A stretch of DNA of 64,000 nucleotides from contig NW_022098031.1 of NCBI RefSeq assembly GCF_002288925.2, positions 4,769,483-4,833,482 of the forward strand, read 5' to 3'. This document shows positions 11,051 through 24,271 of the stretch, in pieces. The notes under the pieces were generated by a model, which was not told the origin of the DNA, did no database searches, and was given only the letters and a program-made list of their open reading frames with translations. The first letter of the stretch is position 1. Every line of letters begins with the position of its first letter. Source of the stretch: Delphinapterus leucas. Its lineage: Eukaryota; Chordata; Mammalia; Artiodactyla; Monodontidae. A program made the position numbers and the translations under genes.

Positions 11051-12780
11051 ATGTACTGGTGATATTTTGGGTGGTTTTTAAAAAGAATGAGTATATACTT
11101 TTTTTTTTTTTTTTTTTTTTTTGAAAGAGTGGAGAGTAGAGATGTTTTGAGTAGGCTATTCAATGCTTAGGCCAATGATGGCCTGTAAAATGTGTCATTT
11201 TAAGAGCAACCTCCCAAGCTCTGCTAAATCGTGTTTGTTATTGGAAGACTAGACAGAAAGGAATTCCCTAGTTCTACAGATTATACTCTGAGTTAACTAT
11301 AGACGTTTTTGAGGCCCTTCGAATTTTGTCTTTACATTTTCAGTTTATAGTATTCTCTAGCCCAGGCAGTGACTACCAAGAAATTCTCTTTTTCTCTCTA
11401 GAAATGGTAAAATCCCATATGATCACCTGTAAAGTAATGCTTAAATTTTTTTTTATTCAAATATGGTTATAAGCAGAGAACAACAGTTCCATAAATTGAT
11501 TGGTTTTTAGATTAACATGGATCTCTGAACGTTATTTTATCTAGTTCACTGAAGCTGTATTAGTATTTATGTGACATAAAAATGTCTTAATTGTGTGGAA
11601 TTGGCTTACAGAGTAGTGCTTTAAAACGTGGGATTCTACCTCTGTTTCCTTTTTAACACATTTAATAACAACACGTAAACCTTAAAAGGACACATTAGCT
11701 TCGACAGAAACATTTTAATTATTCTGTGAACGGGTTATGGTATTCATTGGTGTATTTGATAAGGCCCTTAAGATAACTGAATTAACTGTATATTACTGCT
11801 GCTTGTAAGACAGTGAATTTGTGGGTTATCTGAGTTGTAGGCCATTCCCATCATTGAAAATAAAAATAAAACTGAATCATTGTGAAAACCTTATTGTACC
11901 ATGCAGAAGTATTAAACTATTTAATATTCAAATATTCTTTGCTTGGTTTTAGGGCTTGGTTTAGAATTTGAGTCCTTTTTTATGAGTTAGTCTTATAAAA
12001 ATTTTAGCCTTTATATTTTTGACTATTTAAGTCAAGCCAAATGTTATTTAAATGTACAGAATTAATGGATAGTTTAGAAGAAGCATACATTATAGGAACC
12101 TTAGGAAAGAGAAATCATATGCTAACATAGATTTTAATCTTCTGCACTGTATATATACTTGGTAATTGTGAACTGGATTTTGTTTTGAAAATCCGTGTTT
12201 ATAATTTAGGTAGTTTGCTACTTAAAGCACTAAGTTGCTAATAGCTGAAAAATAAATGTAAATGATAATGGTGAAATTAACTGAGATTAACTTATATAGT
12301 GGTGATTTTTGTATACGGGTTTAAAAATCCAGATGCTAAAATTATAACTTGGAGAAAGAGCCAAGTTTTTGTATTAAGGATTACTTACTTCAGAGAAATG
12401 GGAACATCTTTGTTGGAGTGTAGAATTATTTAAGGATAAATGTTTATTAGAAAACTTAAATTGTATTCAGTTAATTTTATTTTCAAATAATACAATATAC
12501 GCGCTATCTTGTGTTTCTTCCGTTTGACATTATATACCATACTTTGTTTTTCAGTTTTTTTAAAAATTGAGGTATTGACTAAAGTGTAAAGTAAACGAGA
12601 AACGGAGCACAACAATTTAGAAATAATGAATTGGCGGCAGGAAACAAGTTAACCAAATTGCTTACTTTTCATGTTGAGAGTTTATAGCTTTTGTAGATCT
12701 CTTATTTTGAGTTTTATTATTTTGAAACTCGGGATGTGTTAGTTAAAAGCAGTACTTTTTAGTTCTTCATCTGTGTGGGT
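11051..12780. other. AT-rich sequence after NAP1L1, no gene seen
   Basis: The stretch contains a T tract at about 11098-11122 and several AATAAA-like words. I recognise no coding exon and no repeat family with confidence. Parts may belong to longer NAP1L1 3' UTRs. Confidence 0.5.
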
Positions 12781-12793
12781 GCTTTTTGTTTTT

Positions 12794-13255
12794 AAGGAGA
12801 AGTCTGTGTCTTCATTGGCCGGCAGGCTATTTGAGGCGGATGGAGTGGGAGGGGTGGGTGGCCCCGTGCTGCGCCGGCCGTGCTGCACAGGCGGGCTCTT
12901 AGGTGATTGAGAACTTGCCTCGGTAGTGCCCAATCATCGCAGGCTTGATTTCCACCTGGTTAAAGGTCTTGCCGTTGTAGACGCCCACCATGCTGCCCGT
13001 CACGTTGGGCTGGATGATAATGTTGCACAGGTGCGTTGACCACCTCGGGCTTCTTCTTGGGCGGTGCCGCATACCTGACCTTGCGCAGGCGCTTCGGCAG
13101 CCAGTGCTGTTTCCTCCGCAGGCGGCGGTGCGGCCGCCGCCACTGCCTCGCGCGCCATGAAGCTGCCTTAGCTGCTCCTAGGAGTGGGTCGAGGTCCAGG
13201 CCACAGTAGGTGAGCTCGTGGAAGGTCTGCTGCTTTCCACTTCTGCTGTCTTGTC
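12794..13255 (-). pseudogene. RPS15: Processed pseudogene of ribosomal protein RPS15
   Basis: Read on the minus strand, the best-kept part gives [19 protein letters not shown], a clear match to 40S ribosomal protein S15. Before it, decayed matches cover the N-terminal AEVE region and the GRR-rich middle; after it, the 3' UTR and an A-rich tail (T-rich at 12783-12793 on +) are visible. The copy has no introns. The start ATG has become ACA, a stop follows FSIT, and there are deletions in the first half. It is therefore a dead retrocopy. The words GTTCTTCA near both ends may be a worn target-site duplication. Confidence 0.88.
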
Positions 13256-16200
13256 GGTTCTTCAGAAAGGCTAGGTTTTCATGTATTTTACGTTTGAAAA
13301 TAAGGAACTGGGGGTTGTGTTGAAAAATGCAAGTGCCAGAAGTGGACAGATTTCATAGTATTAATACTCATTTTTCTTTCATAATGAAGTTAAGCAGTTG
13401 TTGCTCAGAAACTTTCATGGAGTGGTAAAAGTTTCTGCCAGAATACTCAAACCTTACGTAAGAGCTTTTAGCTGGGAATTCACGGATGAGTAGGAATTTG
13501 TGTAGTGAGGGTGGAGCCTCCGAGCAGAGAGCAGTTCAGGTGAAGGTTTTAGAGGAGACACAGCATGAGGGTCCTGAAGTAGGACAATCCATGGCACTTT
13601 CAAGGCAGTGAAAGAATGGATGACATAAGGGGCGAAGCCATGGAAGGCTTAGCTGTAGAAGTCCTTTTAAAGGGGTTTTCAAGTGATGATGACTTTTCCA
13701 TGAAGATAACTTTAAAGTAAGACATGATTAAGAGTCAACCATTCGTAGGTAAGAACGTTGGGGCTGGTTAGAGGCTGGGTCTAAAAGTAGGGTAGAGTGT
13801 CAAAGTAAGGGATGAAGGTTTTTGGGTTTTTTTTGTTTTTTAAATAATAGATTCAAGGTTATCTGCAATGAATCCTCTTAAATTCCAGATTGCTTTTTGC
13901 AAGGAAGCCCTTATGGATATTGCAACTTTTCTCTAACTCTAAAGTTACAATAGTTGAAAGAATTCCTGTACATCCTTTGCTCAAAATCACCATTTATTGT
14001 TTTTGCTACATGATTCTATATTCATGCATATATCTTTTTTCTATAGTACTTGACAGAGTTGGAGGCACTGTGCCCTTTTAGCCTCTAAATGCTGTATTTT
14101 TTCATTAGGAAGACACTCTTACAGAATCACAGTATGAGTAATCAAAGTCAGGAAATTTTACTGTGTAATCATAATTCATTTTGATGCTTCAGTCATCTCA
14201 GATTTGATCAATGGTATCCTTTTACAATTGGTTCCTGTGTGCTTTTGGTGTGTCCTGCATCATTTGAGCTCTTGCATACTTTATAGCTCAGAAAGATTTT
14301 CTGGGATCATCTTAGGCTTTTTTGTACCAGCTCTGAAACTGGCTATTTCCCCAAGGATCCCTGGTTCCCTTTAATGGGCAGTGGTACTTAGAAATCAAGT
14401 CTAGGTGATGGGTTTGCTTGTTCTTGGGATGTTATTATTTCTAGGTCTTTTCAGGTGACAGACTTAGGAAATATATTAAAAACTGAGTACACACTGAATA
14501 TTTCAAAGTTAATCCAACACAATAGGATTTTTTTTCCAGCCTTACCCCAGTACATATTTGTAACTACCTTCAAACAGGTGGGGTTGGTAGTAGCTGATCC
14601 AACTGAGAATTGTAGGTGAGGTTGCTCTATAGGAATAAGAAACCATGAATAAAAGTGGAAAAGATTTTCGACTGAAACCTTGGCAGCCCTAGACAAATGA
14701 CCCTTACCATCTGTTTCTAATGAATACGGGAATAAAATAGTTGATACATTGGATAGTAGAATGGTTAAATATAAGCTTTGGAGTTAATCTACCACTTGTT
14801 CTTTTAGCTTCATTATTTTGATGTCTTGTGAAAGATGGTAGTGGGCACTGATGAGAGAACACATTAGTTCTTGAAGTTGTTCAGGAGTACTTAGAACCTG
14901 ATACATATAATGAGCAATTAGTAAACATGCTTCCTAAACATAAGAAAATCTAGAATTTGTGGTTGGGATCACCTTTTATAATAGATTCTGGCAGTTAATT
15001 TCAGAATTAGTTGGGGGTTTTTTGTTCTGTTTTTGTTGTTGATTCTAAAGGCAAAATGGCTCCTGGCTAAGAGGTGTCCATACTTGTACAAAAGAACCCT
15101 GAGACTAAAACTGGATAATAAATATAAACCTATGCCCCCATTTTGAAGGTGTTTGATGTTTTTTATAAAGAGATAAGAAAAATAGAAGAAAAGAATAATT
15201 GATCCCCCTTACCTAAAATCAGTCTTTAAAATCTGATTTCATTTTAAAAAAATGCTGATTTATTTCCTTTTGTGAAGTCCAGAAATCATCTAGGGTAAAA
15301 CTAAATGAAGTTTGACTGTATTGATACCTCATGCTCCAAAACTTCCAAGTTGTCATTACTTAGCCCATCCCTTTCCATCCCAAACATTTATTAACCTGGA
15401 TCCCTGGACATTGTGGGTGGACCGTCTAGGGGTGGACAGTGAGACTTGTCAGTCTTCAGGCCAGATGTGGGTTTAGACCTGGATTAGGCTAGTTGTCTTT
15501 TTGCTGTTGAGTTGGCTTGGTGAGTGGACCCAGAACCTTTAGAGCAACTTGCACATCTACGACCTGCCCTGTTTAACCTACATTTGTACTGTTTCAGTTA
15601 TGCTTGGCTGTCTTTTCTTTCACTTCCTTCTCCCGGGTCTTTTGTGCACATAGCTTATTAGCTCAAGTCTCTTTTTCATTGAATTAACATGTACTTTTTT
15701 TTGGTTCTTTAGTTCTGAACTGGTATTGCCAGTTCAAGAAGGACTCTAGGAATGCTCGTTCACTGCTGGATTCTCTGATTTCCAGTGTGGAGCCAGGAAG
15801 ATGGTAGCTGTACAGGAAATTTTTATACTTGCAATGCGTAGATGGAGTAGGGTTTATCTGGACTCCTTCCAATTTACCAGCCATAATACTGTATGGGGCT
15901 ATGTAACAAGTGACTGATTCTCATTATTTCAATCTCCTAAGTCAACCAAGATGCTCCAAGTTCCTTTGTAGTTGTCACATTTCTGCATACTGAGTTGCTT
16001 ATTTTGGGAAAACCAATAAAACCACAAAACTGGACCGTGTATATTGTTCTGTGAACGCAGTGGGGCTATGAGAATGTGGAGAGTTGAATCAATTGTTGCA
16101 GTTACCTAATATTGCATAAAAAAGCCACTCCCCACACTTAAAGCATCAACAAGATTTTTTTTTGCTGACTGTGCTTGGGTAGTTCATTTCTGCTCTACTG

Positions 16201-19200
16201 AGCATCATCAGGGGCAGCTTTGAAGGATGGGGCCTAGAATCATCTGAAGGCTCTTCATGCACAGGTGGTCAGTGCTGGATGAGACTTCAGCTGGGCTGTG
16301 GCTAGAGCTCCACCTAGACTTTATGGTGGCTGGGTTCCAAGAAGTTGGTTATAGTCAAAGCCACCAGGGTTTAATGGGAGAGGACTCTACATCTTGCTGG
16401 AGGAATGATAAAGTTTGGGGAAGGTGAGAGGAACTGGAATCTTGTAGTGGCCACAGTTTGTCTTTGGAAAATACAGTTAGCTGTAATACTATTGATAAAA
16501 CAAAGGCTACAATAGTTTCCCAAAATGAAACATCAGGAAAGGTTAAATTATATATTGTATGCCTGTTTATGGAGAAAGAACGTTTTACTTTATCATACTG
16601 GAATCTTACCATTTGAATTTATCTGGACAATTGAGATTACCAAATGTACACATAATTAGCTCACTCTGATCATTAAAATGTCAGGCTTGATTAGTAAAAG
16701 AACTTTAAATGGTAAGTATACGATGACCATTAAGTACATATTTCTTTTCAAAGGTTGGGTATATTACATAGTTTGGGGTTCAGAAGAAAGCTTCATTGCT
16801 GTACTGTTTGTATTTCAGACTAGGTGGGACTTTGCATTATAAATCTTAATCAGCATTAAAGAAAACACCCAAATGTGTATTCAGCCATTTAAGGTAATAG
16901 AAATAATGTTTTATTTAATCTTAATACTTGTTTGAAAATGGTAATTATTCCCTCTCGACATGTAAGGGTAAAAGGTAAATAACAGGGCTGCCCAGCTGAT
17001 CTTTGTTGGAGTCAGGTGTTTGATGTCAGCTGTTTTGGCCTCTGTCAGTGCTCGCACCTGCTCTGAGAGCTTCATCCTCTGCTTTGTTTTCCTTGACATA
17101 CGGCTTCCACCTTTAAAGTTGCTTTACTGTCTGACGTGGCTGCTGCCACTCTTACCCATTATTGGCAGGTTTTAGGCAGCAGGTGGGGCTGAAGGACGCA
17201 AAAGACTCCTGGCATCCAACGATCTTTAGAGATGGGCTTACGATTTGTGCTTTCAGCACAAAAGTGGGGCTGCTTAATATAGTAGACCCTGGGTAGAACA
17301 AAGGCTGGGATCACAGCCACATCAGCCATGCATGCTGAAGAACTTCAGGTTTAGAAAAGGGTTTAGGATATCCTGGAAAACGGGAGGCAAACAGCTGCAT
17401 TTCAGAAATAAGTAAACCAGTTCCAGAAAGGTGATTTAGGAATACAACTTGAAGATGAATTCTGATTGGAGTCTTATCCATCTTCCGGGTTTTTCGCTTT
17501 TCCTTACATGATAATCTTTCCCAGAGCCCCTGCATACACAAGTGAAGTTGAGACAATGACTTAAGCAAAAGTGTAAATAGAATCAATCTCATTAGAAGCA
17601 AGAACTGCTAAATGTTCCAGTTTCTGATCTGTTAAAGGATGCCGATTGTTAAATAGTTTGTAGTCATGAGTTGTGTGGCGATTTTGTTGCCTCTAACCTG
17701 GGGCCTTGCTTTTCCTGATAGGTTTAGTGGCAGTGTGGAAGCTTGCCATAAAAAGGTTTCCTGGGTTCTATCTTTGGTAAAAAGTGTTCCTCCATCTTTC
17801 TGGGCCTGGCCACCCTACAGAATTCTTTTATTCCATCTCTTTTATTCCTTGGTTCTCTGTCAGCTGTCATCTGTGATGCACCCTCCACCCTGCAGCCTTG
17901 GTCTTTGAAACCTGAGTTCCTCTTCTTAAGTAACCTTGCCATTTACAGCAGCACCCAAGCAAGTTTATCATACCACCTGTTTTCCTGTATCCTTGAATTT
18001 TTGGAAGGAATTCTGTACACTCACTGCTTTTACTTTTCCTCCTCTACCACCTATAAAAGGCCTTTGCTTATTTACTGATTTATTCATTTTTTTTGCAGGT
18101 GTCAATGATCAAACTGAAGTCTGTTCTCAGACTGTGTGCTATGTTGTAAAAGAAGACTGCAAAAGAGGGAGTTTCCCCATGTATTCTAGTCCTTTAAAAG
18201 GAGAGATTTGCCCACTGGCTATCCGTCAGATACTTGAGTTGCAAGCAACAGGAGCATTTACCTAGTTTGAGTAGAAGTAGATTTAGGATATTAGGTGTTT
18301 ATGGGCTCTTACTGGAAGGCAGAGGCTTGGATGCTAATCTGCCAGGGCAGTGCTCAAAGTAAACCTGCAAACAAGTTTTCCAATGCTTCCACTGTCAGTC
18401 ACTGAAGTACCTGGTGTTTCTCTACTGCCATCCCTGAAGGCCCGGAAGTCAGTATCAGTACTGTTGCCTGCTCAAATGTTACTGAGGTTTAGGGAAAGCA
18501 AAAACAGCACAAAGTAGATAAGTGACGAGTTCACTTAGGGTTGAGTGGAAGGAGCGTCTAAATTGTAAGGGCAGGTAGGGCTTTACATTTCTGTGGAGGG
18601 CTTTTCATGCTAGAGTAAGGAGTTGAGATGTTCTCTTATGTGAATAGGAGGAGACCGAAAATTTTCTGTCATAATTTAGGAATGGAAGTGGTGGTAGCAG
18701 TGCAGTGTATTAGATAGTGTGGATTCAAGTGGTTGGGCTGTTACAAGAGCATGAATGAGAGAAATGAGAACCTAAAGTTAGGCTGTTGGCACAATAGAAA
18801 GGACAGAGACAGCTGATTGACCGTGTTTGATCTGTAAACGGGTTGTAATAGCCGTGTTTTGAACACTTCACAATTCTCAGTTGCTCTAAGCTGTGTTATG
18901 CAAATTGGTCACTAGGAGGCACAGTTCATCAACTTTAGGCGAAAAGGAAGGTAGCTAGAGGGACGCATCTGTGAAGAAAAATAGTTCTGTATTCAGTTGA
19001 AGTGTTGTTAACCTTTTCAACTCAGCATTTTGGAAATAAGAATCTTTATAAAATATTTTTACTGAATAGAACTTTTAAAAATGAAGAGATGAATGGCTAA
19101 GAAGTCTAAATTGCAGTCTGAACACAGACCTTTATGCACTAATGAAGGTGACCTGACTTGTATTTTCATGATTACTTGGCTTTTGACTATTTCTTTAAAG

Positions 19201-19640
19201 ACATTTGAACTTTATCCACATCTTTAATAATGATATTTTTCATGAGTTTCTACTTTATATTGCAAATTAGGGAGTTTATAGATTAAAAGTTTTATAATCT
19301 TGTAGTCAAGTTGTAAATGAAAGTAAACACTTTATAACTTTCTAACTTCTGTTAAATGTCTTTAAGCCAGTATTAATGAACTTCTAAGCAGGTATCTGCC
19401 AACTAAGAAAATTCTATCAATTCAGTTCCATTACTGTGTTGTTTCTGTTTTTGATTACTCTTACTAGCAAGCAATAGGATGATGTATAAATGCCTCTCAA
19501 TATTAAGCTGCATGCTGCTCAGGAAAAGGAAGGTTTGTAGGATGTATTTTAGATAGCATTTATAGACTATAGTAGCATTTAAAGTTCAGAGAGGCCTAGC
19601 ACGTATAGTTGTTAATTCCATTTTTTAAAACTATCACCAG
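13256..19640. other. Intergenic region with old interspersed repeats
   Basis: No exon of a known gene is recognised. About 13930-14510 resembles the antisense 3' region of an ancient L1M element. Segments near 13500-13790 and 18545-18830 resemble a common old mammalian repeat with GAAGCCAT-like words. A minus-strand stretch at 16911-17601 holds two short open frames that I cannot assign. Confidence 0.5.
13930..14510 (-). repeat. Ancient L1M 3' fragment (antisense)
   Basis: The order of words such as CAGGAAATTTTACTG, CATCATTTGAGCTC and CCAAGGATCCCTGGTTCC follows the antisense of old mammalian L1M 3' regions as I remember them. It is strongly diverged and no open frame is kept. Confidence 0.5.
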
Positions 19641-19954
19641 GGCTTCCCTGCTGGCACAGTGGTTGGGAATCCGCCTGCCAATGCAGGGGACGCAGGTTTG
19701 AGCCCTGGGCTGGGAAGACCCCACATGCCTCAGAGCAGCTGGGCCCGTGAGCCACAGCTGCTGAGCTTGCGCTCTGGAGCCTGCAAGCCACAACTACTGA
19801 GCCCCTAGTGCCACGGCTGCTGAAACCCGTGCTCCTAGAGCCCATGCTCGCAACAGGAGAAGCCACCTCAGTGGGAGGCCCGCGCACTGCAGCAACAGGG
19901 ACCCAACGCAGCCAAAAATAAATAAACTTACTTAAAAAAAAAAAAAAAAAAAAA
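19641..19954 (+). repeat. Long CHR-type SINE
   Basis: The head is GGCTTCCCTGCTGGCACAG. The body extends through the ACAACTACTGAGCC section to AGCCAAAAATAAATAAAC and poly(A). This is the longer (about 310 bp) form seen five times in the window. Confidence 0.92.
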
Positions 19955-22900
19955 TTTTACCAAATACATGTATTGGTATGGCAAGATTTAGAAGTCTTTT
20001 CATAAATTCTTGTTACAGTTTGAAAACTTTAAAAAGTAGGATGCATTATGAAAAATCTGTCAAGCCTTTGAAGACATTGATTTTCTTTTTATGACAGATG
20101 TGGGCTTTTGAGTCTTAAAATTTCTACATATGTTGAGCTCCTCCTGTGTGCCACGAAATGTATTAGGTGATCGGGACACATAAAAACAATGATTTTTGAC
20201 CTCTCGGAAGAACTGACATTCTCTAGGAATGGGAACAGAAATAAGCAATAGGAATGATAAATTATTCAGTTATGTTAGGAGGTAATACATGCTATGGGAA
20301 AAATGAAGGGAAATGGGGTGGTTGCAGTTTTAGAGTGATTAGGAGAGCCCTCACTGAGATGACATTTGAGCAGAGACTTGAAGAAAGTGATTGGGATGTC
20401 TTAAATAGATTATAATATAGATGATAAGACAAGGGTAGAATCAGGGAGGCAAAGTTCGGAGGCCATGGCAGTATTTCAGGGGAGAGATTATCAGCGTGGT
20501 GATGAAGTGGAGAGAAATGGACAGAATATAGATATGGTTTGAAGGCATAACCGTTGGGATTTCTTGACTCAATTTGTGGATTGGGTACTGGAAAGCGAGT
20601 AAAGGATTTTTGCAAGGCAGGCATGCTTCTAAACATTTGCCGTCCTGGGGTAGGAGTGCAATGGAGACGCCAGTGATTAAATATTTTAAAGTTTTGTTCA
20701 ATGAAGATACGTCCCGCACTACTATCCTGCCAAATACACCTTCACAAGTACCTGGAGGTCCAGGTTTGAAATTCAGATCCTTAAAACTCCCGTGCCAGAA
20801 GCTTCCTTGTGAGGAAGCTGATCCTCTGCCTGTGTCCCACTTTCCTTGTCTTCCCATTCCTGCCTCTGAATTGTATGGCAAGGGGCCTCCTGCACGTTTG
20901 TGTGGACATTCCTAGCCTGCATGTTCAAAATCTGTCCACCTACCTTACACACTAGTGCACACAATGGTCATGTAATACTCTGAAATAGCCGAGGTCATTT
21001 AGGCAGGGTATTTGGAGTGAGTACCTGCAGTATAGTCTAGAACAAGTATGAGTTCCAGATAGGCATGTAGTACTGGCTCTTCAAAGCACAGGGCTCCTTT
21101 TGTCTTGTTCTAAGGGCAGTACTGCTGCAAGGGTTTTGGCCTGAACAACTGTACAGATAGAGTTGCCATCACCTGAGAGGGGGATTGCAGGTAAGTAGAA
21201 CAGGTCAGGGTGAGGAGATAAGTTTGGGAGTGCATATATTCTGGTTCTCTAATAGACACCCAAATAGTACTGTAGAGAAAGGGAAAAGGAAAAAATTCAA
21301 TTTACAGTAACAGTGGCCTGGAATATATAAAAACTGAAGGGTATTTTTCATTACAGCCATTCTAACCAGCTAAGGCTCTTTAACCATGAACTTTGACTTC
21401 AGACCCTTACTGAACCAGTTCTACCCAGGCATTTGTTTTAACCAGTCATATATAAGCCTATGGACTCCATCCTATCCAGCATGCTATTTTTTATTCGCAA
21501 AAGCTCCATGAACCCTGCTTTCTATGATCGAAAAACCCCTCAGACTTTTCCCTCTAGCGAACTACTCAGTGCATGTCTTCACCAGTATGTGTTCCCTTGC
21601 CTGGGGGTGTAACTTTGGTAGTCTTTGTTTTATTCTTTGACAACAAGCAGCTGGATATAAATTTGGGAGTCTTGGGCATACAGATCTTATTGAAAATAAT
21701 AAGACTGGATGAGATCAAGGGAGTGAGTGTAGATAAAAACCAAGGGCTGAGCTTTGGGGCACTCAAAAGATTGGAAAGAGGAGGAACCTGTAGAGGAGAC
21801 ACAATGACCAGGGAGGTGGAAGGAAAGCTAAGTGATGTCCTCGAAGCCAGTGAACTGTCCTAGAGCAGAAGATGGTCAACGCTCAGATGCTGCTGATAGA
21901 CAACTTGATGCAGCTGGCCGTAATATACACTTTGAAGCCTTTTCAGACTTGTTTACCAAAGCAGTGACTTGTTAGCTAGCTTTCTAAACTTTAGTCATTT
22001 TTAAGTGACATTCATAGGTTTTCATTATCTACAACTGAAGTTGTGGGTTTTGGGGGGGGGGCAGTTATTTCCTGTAATTCATTTTCTGTGAATTTATTTG
22101 TCTTAAAAATGGTAATATGGCCATTTTTGTGAGTTGGTGGTGACTGGTGAAATTAAAAGCAAAGTTGTCATCTATCTACAAGATTCCTATATTATACTAC
22201 TGAGATTTCCAATAATCAGTGGCACTATGGTTGGAGAAGGCAAACTGTGTACTTCTGAGCTGTTCACAAAGTCACTAAGTTGTGAAATACCCAACTGAAA
22301 TTCTGAGTTTTAAAGTCTCTAATAACAAGTGCTTTTGAAAATCGTGCTGCTGGTTGTTCAGACATTGTGAAGTAGCTTAGGTAGAGTGCATTTGTTGCAT
22401 CCTGATAAACTGCAGAAGGATAGAAACACTAAATGTTGCGTTTCTCAAGAAAATGGCTTGGGCTTCCAGAATGCATCTTAATGTTTTACCCAGTTTGGTT
22501 TGTATAGTATCAATTTTCCATATGAAATGTCTTTCCCAACTACACCTGCCCTCAGAGACTCTGAATTACACATTTAAAGGAAGTATCCTTTCTAAATGAG
22601 CTGAAGAATGGCATTCTGTTAAAAAGATGAACAGCTGGTCATGTGGAAATTCTCTGGAATGCTCACTTGTCCTGCAAAGGCAGGGGGAAAACTGAGATGT
22701 TAGGTGCAGTGTTTGTCATTCATTGGTATACAGAATTTTTTTAAAAAGTAACTTTTTAAAATGTAATCATGTAAAGAAATCTTTACATGACTTTGCCTTT
22801 CTCCTTAAAAGACTAATCCATCAACAATGTGAAGGCCGAGAGCCCACTAAGTGCAATTCAGTGGGTCTCAGGATTGTGCTGGAATTGTCCCATTTGCTGA

Positions 22901-23380
22901 AACATTGTTCCTTATATTAAGATTCAGGACCCTCCCGTGTTTAAAAGTTATCCTTTGTTCTCGATTACCTTGGGATAAACCTGGAATTTCTTAAGCGTGA
23001 CACACAAAGAATTTGAATCTTGCTCCGCTCTCCAAGCTCATCTCTCACTTCTTCCCCTTTGAATTCTTTGTACCAGCCTGATGAAACTACAGATGAGCTA
23101 AGCTCTCCCTTCTTCCTTCTTGAGTTCAAGTAGCAGCCTTTCCTCTTACCTTGGCCAACTCTGACTTATCCACCCCTGGTTTATTTCTTCTTTGTGTTAA
23201 TTCTTCGTATTTTCAGGGTCGGTACATAGTTGGGGTTCTCTGTTTACTTAATACATTTCCCCCAAGAGGTTTGGTCTCGGCTTAGGCTCTATATTCTGCC
23301 TTGTTTCCCAGAATTTCTATAGAAATTGTTTAAATGGAGTAGGAGGGAGCTAGGGGCGAGTACCGCATTACTTGCCCCAG
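19955..23380. other. Intergenic region before PHLDA1
   Basis: No gene is recognised. Pieces at 20140-20560, 21140-21190 and 21640-21890 read like one long old mammalian interspersed repeat (words such as GACATTTGAGCAGAGACTTG and ACTGGATGAGATCAAGGGAG). I do not name its family. A G9 run lies at about 22053. Confidence 0.45.
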
Positions 23381-24271
23381 GTTACAGATAAATGAGATTA
23401 CAAGAGATCTGACCCGTTTGGCGTTTGCAAAGAGAGGGACCCGCGGAGGCTAGCCTGCCGTTTGGAAGGCTAAACTGCCTTAAAGTGTTGGGACCGGGCA
23501 TTACCTGAATTTGTCGTTAGAGTTGAATTACTGTTGTGAGATATTGCGGGCTGTACGGATGGGTCAAGAAGGAAGCTAGAGCGCTCGTGTCACGGGTAAA
23601 GATAGGCAGTGCCTGCGCTCCTGGCTCGAGAAAAGGAAGGCGAGATGCCATCCGAAGTGGTCCCCTTCCTCTACCCCTTCCAAACGGGACAGACGGTAGC
23701 GCTGTTGCTTTAACAATCGCCCCTTCGGCTCCAAGAAGAGCTAGTTAGTGACCGTAAGCGAATGTGAGTGTAAAGACACCGTGTCCTCTCGGCCTTTGTG
23801 GACTAAGATGTTTACGTAGTGTCCGGGGGAGGCACGCTTCCACGGGACTCCGTGGCTCGCGAGCCTCACCCCCAGGCTCCTTGCTCGCCCCTTGCTCGCC
23901 CAGGCGGCGCGAATCCCCAGGGCTGGGTTCCCGAGGGCAGAGGGTCAGCTTGGCGTACCAGGCACTGTCTGGTAGCTGTACCCGTCCTCGCAGCCCCATC
24001 CTCATTTTCTGAGGCTGTTAGCAGAAAGCCCCACCGGGAGGAGAGGCGGGACGGCTGGGGATGGCCTCTTAGCGCCCTCTGCGCCTCGGCATTCTTCGCT
24101 GGCCATCTCGGGCGTCCTCGGCTGTGGCCCCCGGCGGAGGAGAGGAGTTTCCGGGGCTCGGGTCCCTGCAGCCATCCCGGGGAAGGAGCGCGGAAGCGAG
24201 TGGGTGGCAAGAGGCGGAGCAAGGGACGCGGGGGGCGTGGACGCGGCCGGCTTTGGAAAGCCCCCAAGTTA

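Noticed and set aside
12739..12933. 64-codon minus-strand frame as a gene
   Set aside because: It overlaps the 3' end of the RPS15 pseudogene in another frame.
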